From positions 4,845,001 through 4,909,000 of the forward strand of contig NZ_CP011567.1 in assembly GCF_001655615.1 (NCBI RefSeq): DNA of 64,000 bases, read 5' to 3'. Shown piece by piece: positions 1-8,736 of this stretch. Source of the stretch: Pseudomonas sp. GR 6-02. GTDB taxonomy: Bacteria; Pseudomonadota; Gammaproteobacteria; Pseudomonadales; Pseudomonadaceae. The notes under the pieces are model-generated. The model made no database searches, had not been told where the DNA came from, and worked only from the letters and a program-made list of their open reading frames with translations. The translations under genes were made by a program, and so were the position numbers. The number at the start of each line of letters is the position of its first letter. The stretch's first letter is position 1.

Positions 1-3000
1 GGGTGTTGTCGCCCAGGCCGCCGATCAGGAAGTCGTCGCCGCCCCCGCCGTTGAGCACATCGTTACCCAGACCGCCGTTGATGATGTTGCCGTTGTTGTC
101 GCCCGTGAGGCTGTCGTTGAAGTTCGAGCCCGTGAGGTTTTCGATGCCGGTCAGGGTGTCGGTGCCTGCGCCAACGGTGTTTTGCGCGGTGAGCAGGCTG
201 AGGTCGACAGTCACGCCGGCGGTGGCATGGGCGTAGTTCACGGTGTCGTTACCGGTGCCGCCGTCGAGCCAATCGTTGCCCGGCCCGCTGAACAGCAGAT
301 CGTTGCCGGCGCCGCCATGCATCTCGTTATTGCCTGAGCCTGCGGTGAGCACATCGTTGCCGTCACCCGCATTGATAATGTTGTTGCCGGTGCCCGCGAT
401 CAACACGTCATCGCCCGAGGTGCCGGTCAGTGTATGGCCGGCCTGATAGGTGATGTCGACTGCCGCGCTGTCGCTGCCGCCGTGGTTGTCGCTCGCGGTG
501 TAGGTGCCGTGGAAGTCTGGCGTGGAGTCCTGGGCTCCGGCGTAGTTGACGGTCATGGTCAGTTGATAGTTTTCCGCCCCCTTCCCGCTGTTGCCAGGTC
601 CCCCGTCGTCAATGTTGGTGATGTGGATCTGGTACGTGCCGTCCGCCGTGGCGGTGATGGTCTGGCCATCGGCGAGAGCCATGTAAGCGCCGCCATTGAC
701 CGAGTACTCCATGGTGATGTGGCCGGCCGCCAGGTTGTGGTCCAGGTTGAGGGTCTCGCCCTGTTTGAGGTTGACGGTGATGCGGTCCTCATCGTTGGTA
801 TTGTTGGTGCTGACCGCCCCCAAGGCCCCGCTGACCACCAGCATGGCGGTCATGGCGGCAGCGTTGGCGACGAATGCACTGCGGGCGATGGTCACGGCCT
901 GGACGTTATTGCCGGTGAAACTGAAGCTCGAGTTGGTGCCGGTAAAGTCCGCTCCCTTGGCCGTCCAACCCGTGTTGAAGGTAGTCGGCGATGCCGTGAG
1001 CGCATCACCGTTGGGGTCGGTGTCGTTGGCCAATAGCAGCTCGCCCGGCACCACGATACTGCCCGACAGCACGTTGGTGATGATGTGATCATCGACTGCC
1101 ACCGGTGGCGAATTCGGAATCACGTTGACTGTCAGGGTCGAACTGGTGAGGTCGCCGTCGTTGTCGCTGGCGGTGAAGCCGATGTTTTCGGTGATCTGCA
1201 CGGCCGTGGTTTTCTGCGAGGTGTAGGTGTACTCGCCGGTGTCGAGGTTCACCAGCAGCGTGCCGCTGTTGTTGGTGGCGATGCTCAGGGTGTTGTCGAC
1301 GGTGTTGAAGGTGCCGTGGTTGGCGCCGCCGCTGAAGTTCAGCGAACCCTGATTGCTGTTGGCTTTCGGGTCGTAGGTATAGGTGGTGCCGTCGACCGTG
1401 AGGGTTTTGATGAAACCGCCATCGGCGCCAAATGTACCGCCCTCGCCCAGCAACGAACCGGTGACCGGCGCACCTTGCACGGTGCCCGAAAGTACCGAGT
1501 TGAGTTGGTTGAGGTCGGTCACCACCACAGCGTTGGTGTCGGTGTGCGTGCTGCCGTCATAGGCCACCGGATCGAGGCTGGCGTTATTGACGCCGCTGCC
1601 CAGGCCGATGGCGTAGTTCTTGATGCCATTGGCGTCGAGGAAGGCTTTGAGCGCGATCTCGTCCGCAGTGCCGATGTCGCCTTCGTTGGGTTTGCCATCG
1701 GAGAAGAAGTAGCCGACGTTCTGCGCCCCGATGAGTTTGCCCGAGGTGTCGAATGCGGTTTCCATGGTTGCCACGGCCGCGTCGTAGTTGGTGCCGCCAC
1801 CTGCCGTCAGCGTAGCGATGATCGACTTGGCCGTCGCCACATCGACCCAGATCGACGTCTGGTCGGTGGCGCTGCTGCTGAAGGTGACGATCTGTACCTT
1901 CACGTCACCCAGATTGTCGTACTTGTCGAGCAGCGCGCTGATCGCCTGCTTGGCCAGGTCCAGCCGCGACAGGCCCGATACGCCGGAGGGGTCGTCCATG
2001 CTGCCGGATACATCGATCACCAGCATCAGGTTGGAGTCGATCTGCACGGCCGGCACCGAACGGTCCGAGGCGACGGCGTGAGGCACGTCATCGACGATGC
2101 TGACCACAAGGGTGCCGGTGGTGCTGTTGCCCAGCGCATCGGTGGCTTTGTAGGTGAAGCTTTCGTTCAGGGTGTTCGCGCCGTCGTTGGCGTTGGGCGA
2201 AGTTTTCGGCGCCGAGGTCAAGGTGTACGTGTAGGAACCGTCGGGATTGAGCAGGATCTGCCCGTAGGTGCCGGTGGCGCTGCCGACCAGGGTGTAGGTG
2301 ATCGCACCCGTGGCGCCAGAGACCGAGCCTGCCAACGTACCGGAGCCGGTTTCACCGGTGTTGCCGGGCTCGCTGCCGGTGACGCTGCCCGCCGCCAGGT
2401 CCTGGCCGTCCTTGGTCAGATCCAACGCTTTTTCGTAGACGGTCACATCGGTATCGGTGGCGGCTACGAGGCAGTTGTTGGAGACGTCAACAGTGATCGT
2501 GGCGGTGCTTTCATCGCCGTCGGCATCGCGCACGGTGTAGGAGAAGGTGTCCGTGGCGCCCGCTTCGCCGACCGAATTCGGGTTGCTGTGGTACACCGCA
2601 TTGCCGCTGGCATCCAGGGTCAGGTAGCCGTAAGCGCCGTTGATTTGCGTGTTCAAGCCGCCGATGGCCGAAGTCGAGGTGTCGCTGCCGGCACGCACGC
2701 CGACCACTGCCCCACCCAAGGCCGGGCCATCAGCGCCGAGCACATCGTTGTCCAGCACATTGCCGCTGACCGTGCCGCCCTCCACCACCGAAACCGAATC
2801 GCAATGGGCCGTCGGCACGTCATCGACGATGTTGATCACGATGGTGCTGGTGACGCTGTTGCCCACAGAGTCGGTGGCCTCGTAGGTGAAGCTCTCGCTC
2901 AGGGTGTTCGGTCCGTCGTTGGCGTGCGGCGTGGTGGTGGGTGCCGAGGTCAGGGTGTAGGTGTAGGAACCGTCCGGGTTGAGCAGGATTTGCCCATAGG

Positions 3001-6000
3001 TGCCGGTGGCGCTGCCGACCAGGGCGTAAGTGATTGCACCCGTGGCGCCAGTGATTGAACCGACTAATGTGCCGGAGGCGGTTTCACCGGTGTTGTCAGG
3101 CTCGCTGCCGATGACAGTGCCCGCCGCCAGGTCCTGGCCGTCCTTGGTCAGATCCAACGCCTTTTCGTAAACGGTCACGTCGTTATCGGGGGCCACCACG
3201 AGGGAACAGTTGGAGATGTCGATGGTGATGGTCGTGGTGCTTTCATCGCCGTCGCCATCGCGCACGGTGTAGGTGAACACGTCCGTGGCGCCCGGTTCAC
3301 CGACCGAGTTCGGATTGCTGTGGTACACGGCGTTGCCGTTGGCATCCAGGGTGAGATAGCCGTAGGTGCCGGTGATGTGCGTGTTCAAGCCACCGATAGC
3401 CGAAGTCGAGGTATCGCCGCCGGCGCGCACGCCAACCACCGCGCCACCCAAGGCCGGGCCGTCAGCACCGAGCACATCATTGCCCAACACATTGCCACTG
3501 ACCGTGCCGCCTTCCGCCACTGAGACGACATCGGCATGAGCGGTTGGCACGTCATCGACGATGTTGATCACGATGCTGCCGGTGACGCTGTTGCCCAGAG
3601 AATCGGTGGCCTGATAGGTGAAGCTTTCGCTCAGGGTGTTCGCACCGTCGTTGGCGTGAGGGGTGGTCGTGGGGGGCGAGGTCAGGGTGTAGGTGTAGCT
3701 GCCGTCCGGGTTGAGCAGGATTTGCCCGTAGGTTCCGTTGGCGCTGCCGACCAGGCTGTACGTAATGGTGTCGCTGGTGCCGGTGACTGAACCCACCAGC
3801 GTGCCCGAGGCGGTTTCGCCGGTGTTGCCAGGCTCGCTGCCGACGACCGTGCCCGCCGCCAGGTCCTGCCCGTCCTTGGTCAGGTCCAGCGCTTTTTCAT
3901 TAACCGTCACATCGGTGTCGGTGGCAGCCACGAGGGTGCAGTTGGCCACGTCGATGGTAATGGTGGTGGTGCTTTCATCACCGTCGGCATCGCGCACGGT
4001 GTAAGTGAACACGTCGGTCGCACCAGGGCCGTTCACGGCATTTGGATTGCTGTGATAGACCGCATCGCCGTTGGCATCCAGGGTCAGGTAGCCATAGGTG
4101 CCGTTGATTTGACTGTTCAAGCCACCGATGGCTGAAGTCGAGGTGTCGCTGCCGGCGCGTACGCCGACCACCGCGCCACCGAGTGCCGGCCCGTCGGCGC
4201 CGCCGATGTCGTTGCCCAGCACGTTGCCCGAGACCGTCGCGCCCTCGGCCACTGAGGCGTGGTCCGGGTTGGCGGTGGGCAAGTCATCGACGATGTTGAC
4301 GTTGATCTGGCCCAACGCCGTGCTGCCGTCGACGTCAGTGGCGACGACGTTGAGGTTCTCGGTGATGCTGTTGGTGCCGTTGGCGTTCGGGTGGGTTTCG
4401 TTATCCACCAGGGTATAGCTGTAGCTGACCACGCCAGTCGCACTGTCGTAACCGGTGACGGTCAGCGTGCTGCCAAGCGGAGTGACGATCGACTGCGGGA
4501 AGCCTGCGGCCACGCCACCGGTGACCACCGCGATGCCGCCCACCGTCAGGGTTTGCAAACCGTCGAGCGCGGTGACGGTGAAGGTGCCGCTCTGGGTCAG
4601 CGCCGGTGTGTTGGGGCTGCTGCCGTCGCTGAGGTTTTTTTCGTAGACGGTCAGTTCGCCGCCGTTGACGTTCAGGCCATCGAGCGTCACCAGGTCGTCG
4701 TTGTTATGGATGTTCAGCACCAGCGTCGCGGTGCTGGTATCGCCATCGGAATCGGTAAGGGTGTAGACGAAATTTTCGGTGCCGTTGCCACCGCCGTGCA
4801 GGGCTTTGAAATCGGCGTCGCTGGTGTTCAGGGTGTAGGTGTACGTGCCGTTGGCATTGAGTACCAAGGTACCGAACGTCCCGGTGAAAGTGCCGCCGAT
4901 GATCGGCCCGCTGTCGGGGCCGGTGGCAATGCGGTCGGCGCCCTGGACGTCATTGGGCAGCACGCTGCCGGTCAGGGTCAGCAGGGTTTCCGATGCCGTA
5001 TTGGCGTTGCTGTCGTCCACGGCATGAGGCAGGTCATCGACGATGTTCACATCAAGACTGCCAGTCGCGGTGGTGCCGTTGTCGTCCACCACGGTGACCG
5101 CAAACTGCTCGGAGAGACTGTTGGCGCCGTTGGCATTCGGATGCATTTCGTTGTCGACGAGGGTGTAGCTGTAGCTGACCACGCCGGTCGCGCTGTCGTA
5201 GCCGCTAATGGTCAGCGTACTGCCCAGCGGCGTGACGATTGATTGCGGGAAACCCGCCGATACACCGCCAACCACCACATTGATTCCGCCGACGCTGAGG
5301 GTTTGCACGCCATCCAGCGCAGTAATGGTGAATGTGCCGCTCTGGGTCAGCGCCGATGCATCAGGGCTGCTGCCGTCGCTGAGGTTTTTTTCGTAGACGG
5401 TCAGTTCGCCGCCGTTGACGTTCAGGCCATTGAGCGTCACCAGGTCGTCGTTGTTATGGATGTTCAGCACCAGCGTCGCGGTGCTGGTATCGCCATCGGA
5501 ATCGGTAAGGGTGTAGACGAAGTTTTCGGTGCCGTTGCCACCGCCGTGCAGGGCTTTGAAATCGGCATCGTTGGTGTTCAGGGTGTAGGTGTACGTGCCG
5601 TTGGCGTTCAACACCAGGGTGCCGAACGTCCCGGTGAAGGTGCCGCCGATGATCGGCCCGCTGTCGGGGCCGGTGGTAATGCGGTCGGCGCCCTGGACGT
5701 CATTGGGCAGCACGCTGCCGGTCAGGGTCAGCAGGGTTTCCGACGCGGTATGGGCGTTGCTGTCGTCGATGGCCTTGGGCACATCGTCGGTGATATTGAC
5801 GTCCAGCGAACCGGTGGCGGTATCGCCGTTGCTGTCGTTCGCAACCACAGTGAATTGTTCACTGAGATTGTTGGTGCCATCACCGGCGGAATGGGTTTCG
5901 TTGCCGACCAGGGTGTAGCTGTAACTGACCACGCCGGTGGCCGGGTTGTAGCCGGTGATCGTCAGGGTGTTGCCCAGTTGAGTGGTGATCGACTGCGGAA

Positions 6001-6760
6001 AACCGATGGGCACCCCGCCACTGATCACGCTGATCCCGCCGATGCTCAGGCTGCTCAGCCCGTCGGGCGCAGACACGGTGAACGTGCTGTGCTGAGTCAG
6101 TGCCCCCGGGTTGCTGGCCGACCCGTTCGCCAGGTTGGCTTCATTGAGGGTCAGTTCACCGCCCGCCACCGACAGGCCGGTGAGGGTGACCGGGTGATTC
6201 GGCACGTTCGCGGCAAACGGCGTAACGATGCCTTTATCGCCGTTGTCCGGCGCAGCGTCCCGGCGCTCCAGGGGAAATTCGGGAATACCGTTGAAGCCGG
6301 CGGTGGGGAAACCAATCGTGGGATCGACCCGCCCGCCCACTTCCTCCAACAGCACAAAACTGTGGCCACCACCCAGCGCACCACCGGGCGCGCCCGTTGC
6401 GCCCGGTCCGGCGGCGGTGGCCTCAGCGGTCTGGGTCGGGTCGGCACCGGCGGCAATGGCTTTTTGCAGTTGCTCGACATCGGTCAGTTGCGCCTGGCTC
6501 GGCGTTACCGCATCAGTGGTCTCCACGTGCGGCACCTGGTGCGCCAGTAACTGGGCACTCATTTGCAGGCTGCTGTCACGCCCCAGCGTCAGCTCCTGGC
6601 CATTTTGCATATGCACCGCCACCGCCCCTTCGGCCCCGGTGACCAGCTGCTCGCCGGCAAACAGCCGATCGCCCTCGATCAGTGCCCGTCGAGTGCCATC
6701 ACCCGCCACTGCATACACCTGACCGATGACCTTACTGACGATACCGATGAGCGTTGCCAT
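1..6760 (-). CDS. Giant LapA/MapA-type RTX biofilm adhesin (3' end beyond the window)
   Basis: A single uninterrupted minus-strand frame runs from an ATG at 6758-6760, preceded by GGAGGA six bases upstream, to the left edge: 2253 codons with no stop. Order of parts: an N-terminal retention module (residues 1 to about 110); TAAG at 115-118, the di-alanine site type cut by the periplasmic protease LapG; T1SS-143/VCBS-like repeats to about residue 1560; a von Willebrand A domain (about 1570-1750) with the MIDAS motif DVSGSMDD; and GGxGxD RTX calcium-binding repeats from about residue 2130. The type I secretion signal must lie off the window. LapA-family proteins are held in the outer membrane by the retention module and mediate surface attachment until LapG cuts them. 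The divergent export genes fit. Without lapD/lapG alongside, it may be a MapA-like second adhesin rather than LapA itself (inference). Confidence 0.93.
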   Translation of the reverse strand, partial: MATLIGIVSKVIGQVYAVAGDGTRRALIEGDRLFAGEQLVTGAEGAVAVHMQNGQELTLGRDSSLQMSAQLLAHQVPHVETTDAVTPSQAQLTDVEQLQKAIAAGADPTQTAEATAAGPGATGAPGGALGGGHSFVLLEEVGGRVDPTIGFPTAGFNGIPEFPLERRDAAPDNGDKGIVTPFAANVPNHPVTLTGLSVAGGELTLNEANLANGSASNPGALTQHSTFTVSAPDGLSSLSIGGISVISGGVPIGFPQSITTQLGNTLTITGYNPATGVVSYSYTLVGNETHSAGDGTNNLSEQFTVVANDSNGDTATGSLDVNITDDVPKAIDDSNAHTASETLLTLTGSVLPNDVQGADRITTGPDSGPIIGGTFTGTFGTLVLNANGTYTYTLNTNDADFKALHGGGNGTENFVYTLTDSDGDTSTATLVLNIHNNDDLVTLNGLNVNGGELTVYEKNLSDGSSPDASALTQSGTFTITALDGVQTLSVGGINVVVGGVSAGFPQSIVTPLGSTLTISGYDSATGVVSYSYTLVDNEMHPNANGANSLSEQFAVTVVDDNGTTATGSLDVNIVDDLPHAVDDSNANTASETLLTLTGSVLPNDVQGADRIATGPDSGPIIGGTFTGTFGTLVLNANGTYTYTLNTSDADFKALHGGGNGTENFVYTLTDSDGDTSTATLVLNIHNNDDLVTLDGLNVNGGELTVYEKNLSDGSSPNTPALTQSGTFTVTALDGLQTLTVGGIAVVTGGVAAGFPQSIVTPLGSTLTVTGYDSATGVVSYSYTLVDNETHPNANGTNSITENLNVVATDVDGSTALGQINVNIVDDLPTANPDHASVAEGATVSGNVLGNDIGGADGPALGGAVVGVRAGSDTSTSAIGGLNSQINGTYGYLTLDANGDAVYHSNPNAVNGPGATDVFTYTVRDADGDESTTTITIDVANCTLVAATDTDVTVNEKALDLTKDGQDLAAGTVVGSEPGNTGETASGTLVGSVTGTSDTITYSLVGSANGTYGQILLNPDGSYTYTLTSPPTTTPHANDGANTLSESFTYQATDSLGNSVTGSIVINIVDDVPTAHADVVSVAEGGTVSGNVLGNDVLGADGPALGGAVVGVRAGGDTSTSAIGGLNTHITGTYGYLTLDANGNAVYHSNPNSVGEPGATDVFTYTVRDGDGDESTTTITIDISNCSLVVAPDNDVTVYEKALDLTKDGQDLAAGTVIGSEPDNTGETASGTLVGSITGATGAITYALVGSATGTYGQILLNPDGSYTYTLTSAPTTTPHANDGPNTLSESFTYEATDSVGNSVTSTIVINIVDDVPTAHCDSVSVVEGGTVSGNVLDNDVLGADGPALGGAVVGVRAGSDTSTSAIGGLNTQINGAYGYLTLDASGNAVYHSNPNSVGEAGATDTFSYTVRDADGDESTATITVDVSNNCLVAATDTDVTVYEKALDLTKDGQDLAAGSVTGSEPGNTGETGSGTLAGSVSGATGAITYTLVGSATGTYGQILLNPDGSYTYTLTSAPKTSPNANDGANTLNESFTYKATDALGNSTTGTLVVSIVDDVPHAVASDRSVPAVQIDSNLMLVIDVSGSMDDPSGVSGLSRLDLAKQAISALLDKYDNLGDVKVQIVTFSSSATDQTSIWVDVATAKSIIATLTAGGGTNYDAAVATMETAFDTSGKLIGAQNVGYFFSDGKPNEGDIGTADEIALKAFLDANGIKNYAIGLGSGVNNASLDPVAYDGSTHTDTNAVVVTDLNQLNSVLSGTVQGAPVTGSLLGEGGTFGADGGFIKTLTVDGTTYTYDPKANSNQGSLNFSGGANHGTFNTVDNTLSIATNNSGTLLVNLDTGEYTYTSQKTTAVQITENIGFTASDNDGDLTSSTLTVNVIPNSPPVAVDDHIITNVLSGSIVVPGELLLANDTDPNGDALTASPTTFNTGWTAKGADFTGTNSSFSFTGNNVQAVTIARSAFVANAAAMTAMLVVSGALGAVSTNNTNDEDRITVNLKQGETLNLDHNLAAGHITMEYSVNGGAYMALADGQTITATADGTYQIHITNIDDGGPGNSGKGAENYQLTMTVNYAGAQDSTPDFHGTYTASDNHGGSDSAAVDITYQAGHTLTGTSGDDVLIAGTGNNIINAGDGNDVLTAGSGNNEMHGGAGNDLLFSGPGNDWLDGGTGNDTVNYAHATAGVTVDLSLLTAQNTVGAGTDTLTGIENLTGSNFNDSLTGDNNGNIINGGLGNDVLNGGGGDDFLIGGLGDNT
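2084..4279 (-). repeat. Three tandem 732-bp (244-residue) adhesin repeats
   Basis: Equivalent points fall at 2084, 2816, 3548 and 4280, each exactly 732 bp apart, so three complete units are present. Each encodes a segment ending in NIVDDVP followed by a block containing VYEKALDLTKDGQDLAAG. The copies are highly similar but not identical. They are the middle of the adhesin stalk, between the 250-residue repeats and the vWA domain. Confidence 0.88.
4280..5779 (-). repeat. Two tandem 750-bp (250-residue) adhesin repeats
   Basis: Equivalent points of the repeated unit (a GTCATCGACGATGTT-like stretch) fall at 4280, 5030 and 5780, exactly 750 bp apart. Each unit encodes a GGELTVYEKNLSDGSS-type T1SS-143 segment and a VCBS-like segment. 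A partial third copy continues up to about 6190. Confidence 0.85.
6407..6418 (-). other. Predicted LapG cleavage site (TAAG) in the adhesin
   Basis: Codons 115-118 of the adhesin read Thr-Ala-Ala-Gly, just after the retention module and before a Gly/Ala-rich linker. LapA-family adhesins carry a di-alanine site of this type about 100-120 residues from the N terminus, where LapG releases them from the cell surface when c-di-GMP is low. The sequence shows the motif and its position; cleavage is inferred. Confidence 0.75.
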
Positions 6761-7351
6761 GTGCATTCCTCCGCTGCCAACTGCTGTCGGCATCCTGTTT
6801 GCGCGAAGAAACGTGCTCATGGTTCAAGCAGGTTGCCCGAGACCCGCGTGCCGGAAAGCGTTTACCTGAAGTAAACCGCTGCCTCCCGACACTCTCGCCA
6901 GGCGTGTCGTTCGCGAGGGGGGTGTCTTGGGATCGGGATAAAACCCTCTGCAATCAATGGCATCGGGACCCACTTCCAAAACGACCGGCCTGCAAACGCA
7001 TGCGTAACGGTTCTGAATCACTCGAGTGACAAAAAAATGTCGCCTCTAAACCGTCTCGCTCTCCTCCCCTCCAGCACTTCTTCGCCCTGTGTCGAAAAGT
7101 GAATGGAACTTTCCAAAACCCTCTTGATGCTCAAGAAAGCCAATAAAACAAAGGCTTTCGCATTGAACAATGTGCTGGATTTTTCAGGCCGCATAAGTTT
7201 TTTTTGGCATAGCCCTTATGAAAAATTTTTCTTAGCTACGCTTCAGGATGTTCTTAGCTCTGTTGTTACAGGCATGAAACGGTTTCATCTAAAAATATCG
7301 TCAAAAAAATGGCGACCGCTAAGCACCATCAGGAATCAGGGAGATGCACCC
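6761..7351. promoter_or_regulatory. Divergent intergenic region between the adhesin and its export genes
   Basis: This 591-bp stretch separates two divergent transcription units, so promoters for both must lie in it. The part near the adhesin is GC-balanced; the part from about 7100 to 7350 is AT-rich with T and A tracts. It contains a 15-base perfect palindrome at 7274-7288. An open frame running into the TolC-like gene from 7103 shows no coding character; the signal peptide starts at 7352. No other gene was seen. Confidence 0.6.
7274..7288. promoter_or_regulatory. Perfect palindrome ATGAAACGGTTTCAT, candidate operator
   Basis: Seven bases on each side of a central G are exactly complementary. 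It lies 63-77 bases upstream of the export-operon start codon, where a repressor or activator could act. The core resembles TGAAACGTTTCA operators of LacI-family regulators such as Cra, with one extra central base. The regulator is not known from this window. Confidence 0.4.
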
Positions 7352-8710
7352 ATGCGCGTTTTAACCCCCCTTTGCAGTGCGATTCTGCTGGCCATGGCCT
7401 GCGCTTCTCAGGCTCAGGCGATGTCATTGACCGAGGCGATCCAGAGCACCATTGCGACCCACCCGGAACTGGCGTCTCGGGTCGATGCCCGGCTCTCGGC
7501 CGACGAGCAGATTAAAGTCGCTAAAGGGGGCTTTTATCCATCGGTGGATTTGAACGCCGCCTATGGGCGCGGCTACAGCGATAACACCACCACCCGGTCG
7601 CGAGGCAATCACAACACCGAAATCCTCACCTACACCCAGTCGGAACTGCGCCTGCGGCAAATGCTGTTTGATGGTTTCAACACCGCCAACGAGGTCGCGC
7701 GCACCAAAGGCGTGTCCAACTCGCGGGCCTATTACGCTCAAGGCACCGCCCAGGACCTGGCCCTGCGCACCATCGAGGTGTACCTCGAAGTGCTCAAGCG
7801 CCGCGAACTGGTGACCCTGGCCAAGAACAATCTACAAGCGCACATGCGGGTCAACGATCAGATCGGCCTGCGTACCCAGCGTGGGATCGGCAGCAACGCC
7901 GACGCCGACCAGTCCACCGCTCGCCGGGCACTGGCGCAAAACAACCTCGACACCGCCGAAGTCGATCTGGCCGATGCCGAAGCGAATTTCTACAGCGTCG
8001 TGGGGCGCATGCCCGATGAACTCGAAGCGCCGCCGTCGACCCGCGGCGAACTGCCCGCCACCCTGCCCGAAGCCCAGCAAAGCATGGTGGAAAACAACCC
8101 GTACCTGAAATCCGCCCAGGCTGACGTGCAATCGGCCGAGAGCCAGTACGAAGTCGCCAAGTCGCCGTTCTACCCACGCTTCGACGCCGAAGCAGCGGTG
8201 GGCGCCAATAACAATGTGCAGGGCGATCAAGGCCACGACAACGAATGGCGAGTGGGCGTGGTGATGAACTACAACCTGTTCCGTGGCGGCAGCGACAAGG
8301 CCCGGTTGGCCTCCGATGCGCATCAGATCAACCAGGCGATGGACATCCGCAACAACGCATTGCGCCAGCTCAACGAGAACATCCACCTGGCCTGGAACGC
8401 CATGCAAAACGCCAAGAAACAAACCCCGACCGCCCGTGAATACGCCGAAACCACCACCCGAGTACGGGCGGCGTATCAGGATCAGTTCGGTCTCGGCCAA
8501 CGGACTCTGCTCGACTTGCTCGACAGTGAAAACGAGCTCTACAACGCCAACCGCCGCTACACCGAAGTGCGCTACACCGAGGAGTTCTCGATGTACCGCG
8601 TGCTGGCGAACATGGGCCAGTTGTTGAGCAAGCAACGGGTGGTGCTGCCCGCCGATGCGATCGCCGCCACCGAAGTGAAAAACGAAGCGCGCTTGCCTGA
8701 ACTCAAATGA
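7352..8710 (+). CDS. TolC-family outer-membrane channel of the adhesin exporter (LapE/MapE-like)
   Basis: The 452-residue product has a signal peptide ending at SQAQA and the two repeated outer-membrane efflux domains of TolC proteins, such as the N-terminal MSLTEAIQSTIATHPEL helix and a second QSAESQYEVAKSPFYP repeat. The length is normal for the family. The ATG at 7352 is chosen because GGGAG lies just upstream and the signal peptide begins there; the open frame extends further upstream without signal-peptide character. It opens a three-gene run (TolC, ABC, membrane fusion protein), so it should be the outer-membrane exit for the divergently encoded RTX adhesin. Confidence 0.9.
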   Translation: MRVLTPLCSAILLAMACASQAQAMSLTEAIQSTIATHPELASRVDARLSADEQIKVAKGGFYPSVDLNAAYGRGYSDNTTTRSRGNHNTEILTYTQSELRLRQMLFDGFNTANEVARTKGVSNSRAYYAQGTAQDLALRTIEVYLEVLKRRELVTLAKNNLQAHMRVNDQIGLRTQRGIGSNADADQSTARRALAQNNLDTAEVDLADAEANFYSVVGRMPDELEAPPSTRGELPATLPEAQQSMVENNPYLKSAQADVQSAESQYEVAKSPFYPRFDAEAAVGANNNVQGDQGHDNEWRVGVVMNYNLFRGGSDKARLASDAHQINQAMDIRNNALRQLNENIHLAWNAMQNAKKQTPTAREYAETTTRVRAAYQDQFGLGQRTLLDLLDSENELYNANRRYTEVRYTEEFSMYRVLANMGQLLSKQRVVLPADAIAATEVKNEARLPELK

Positions 8711-8736
8711 AGTAACGCCGTGTAGGAGCGATCAAT

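Noticed and set aside
1085..3058. A 657-codon plus-strand open frame across the adhesin
   Set aside because: It is antisense to the adhesin repeats, has repetitive Val/Gly/Ala composition, no ribosome-binding site, and the minus-strand frame clearly encodes the adhesin.
7103..7351. N-terminal 83-codon extension of the TolC-like gene
   Set aside because: The extension is AT-rich, lacks a binding site and precedes a normal signal peptide that starts at 7352.
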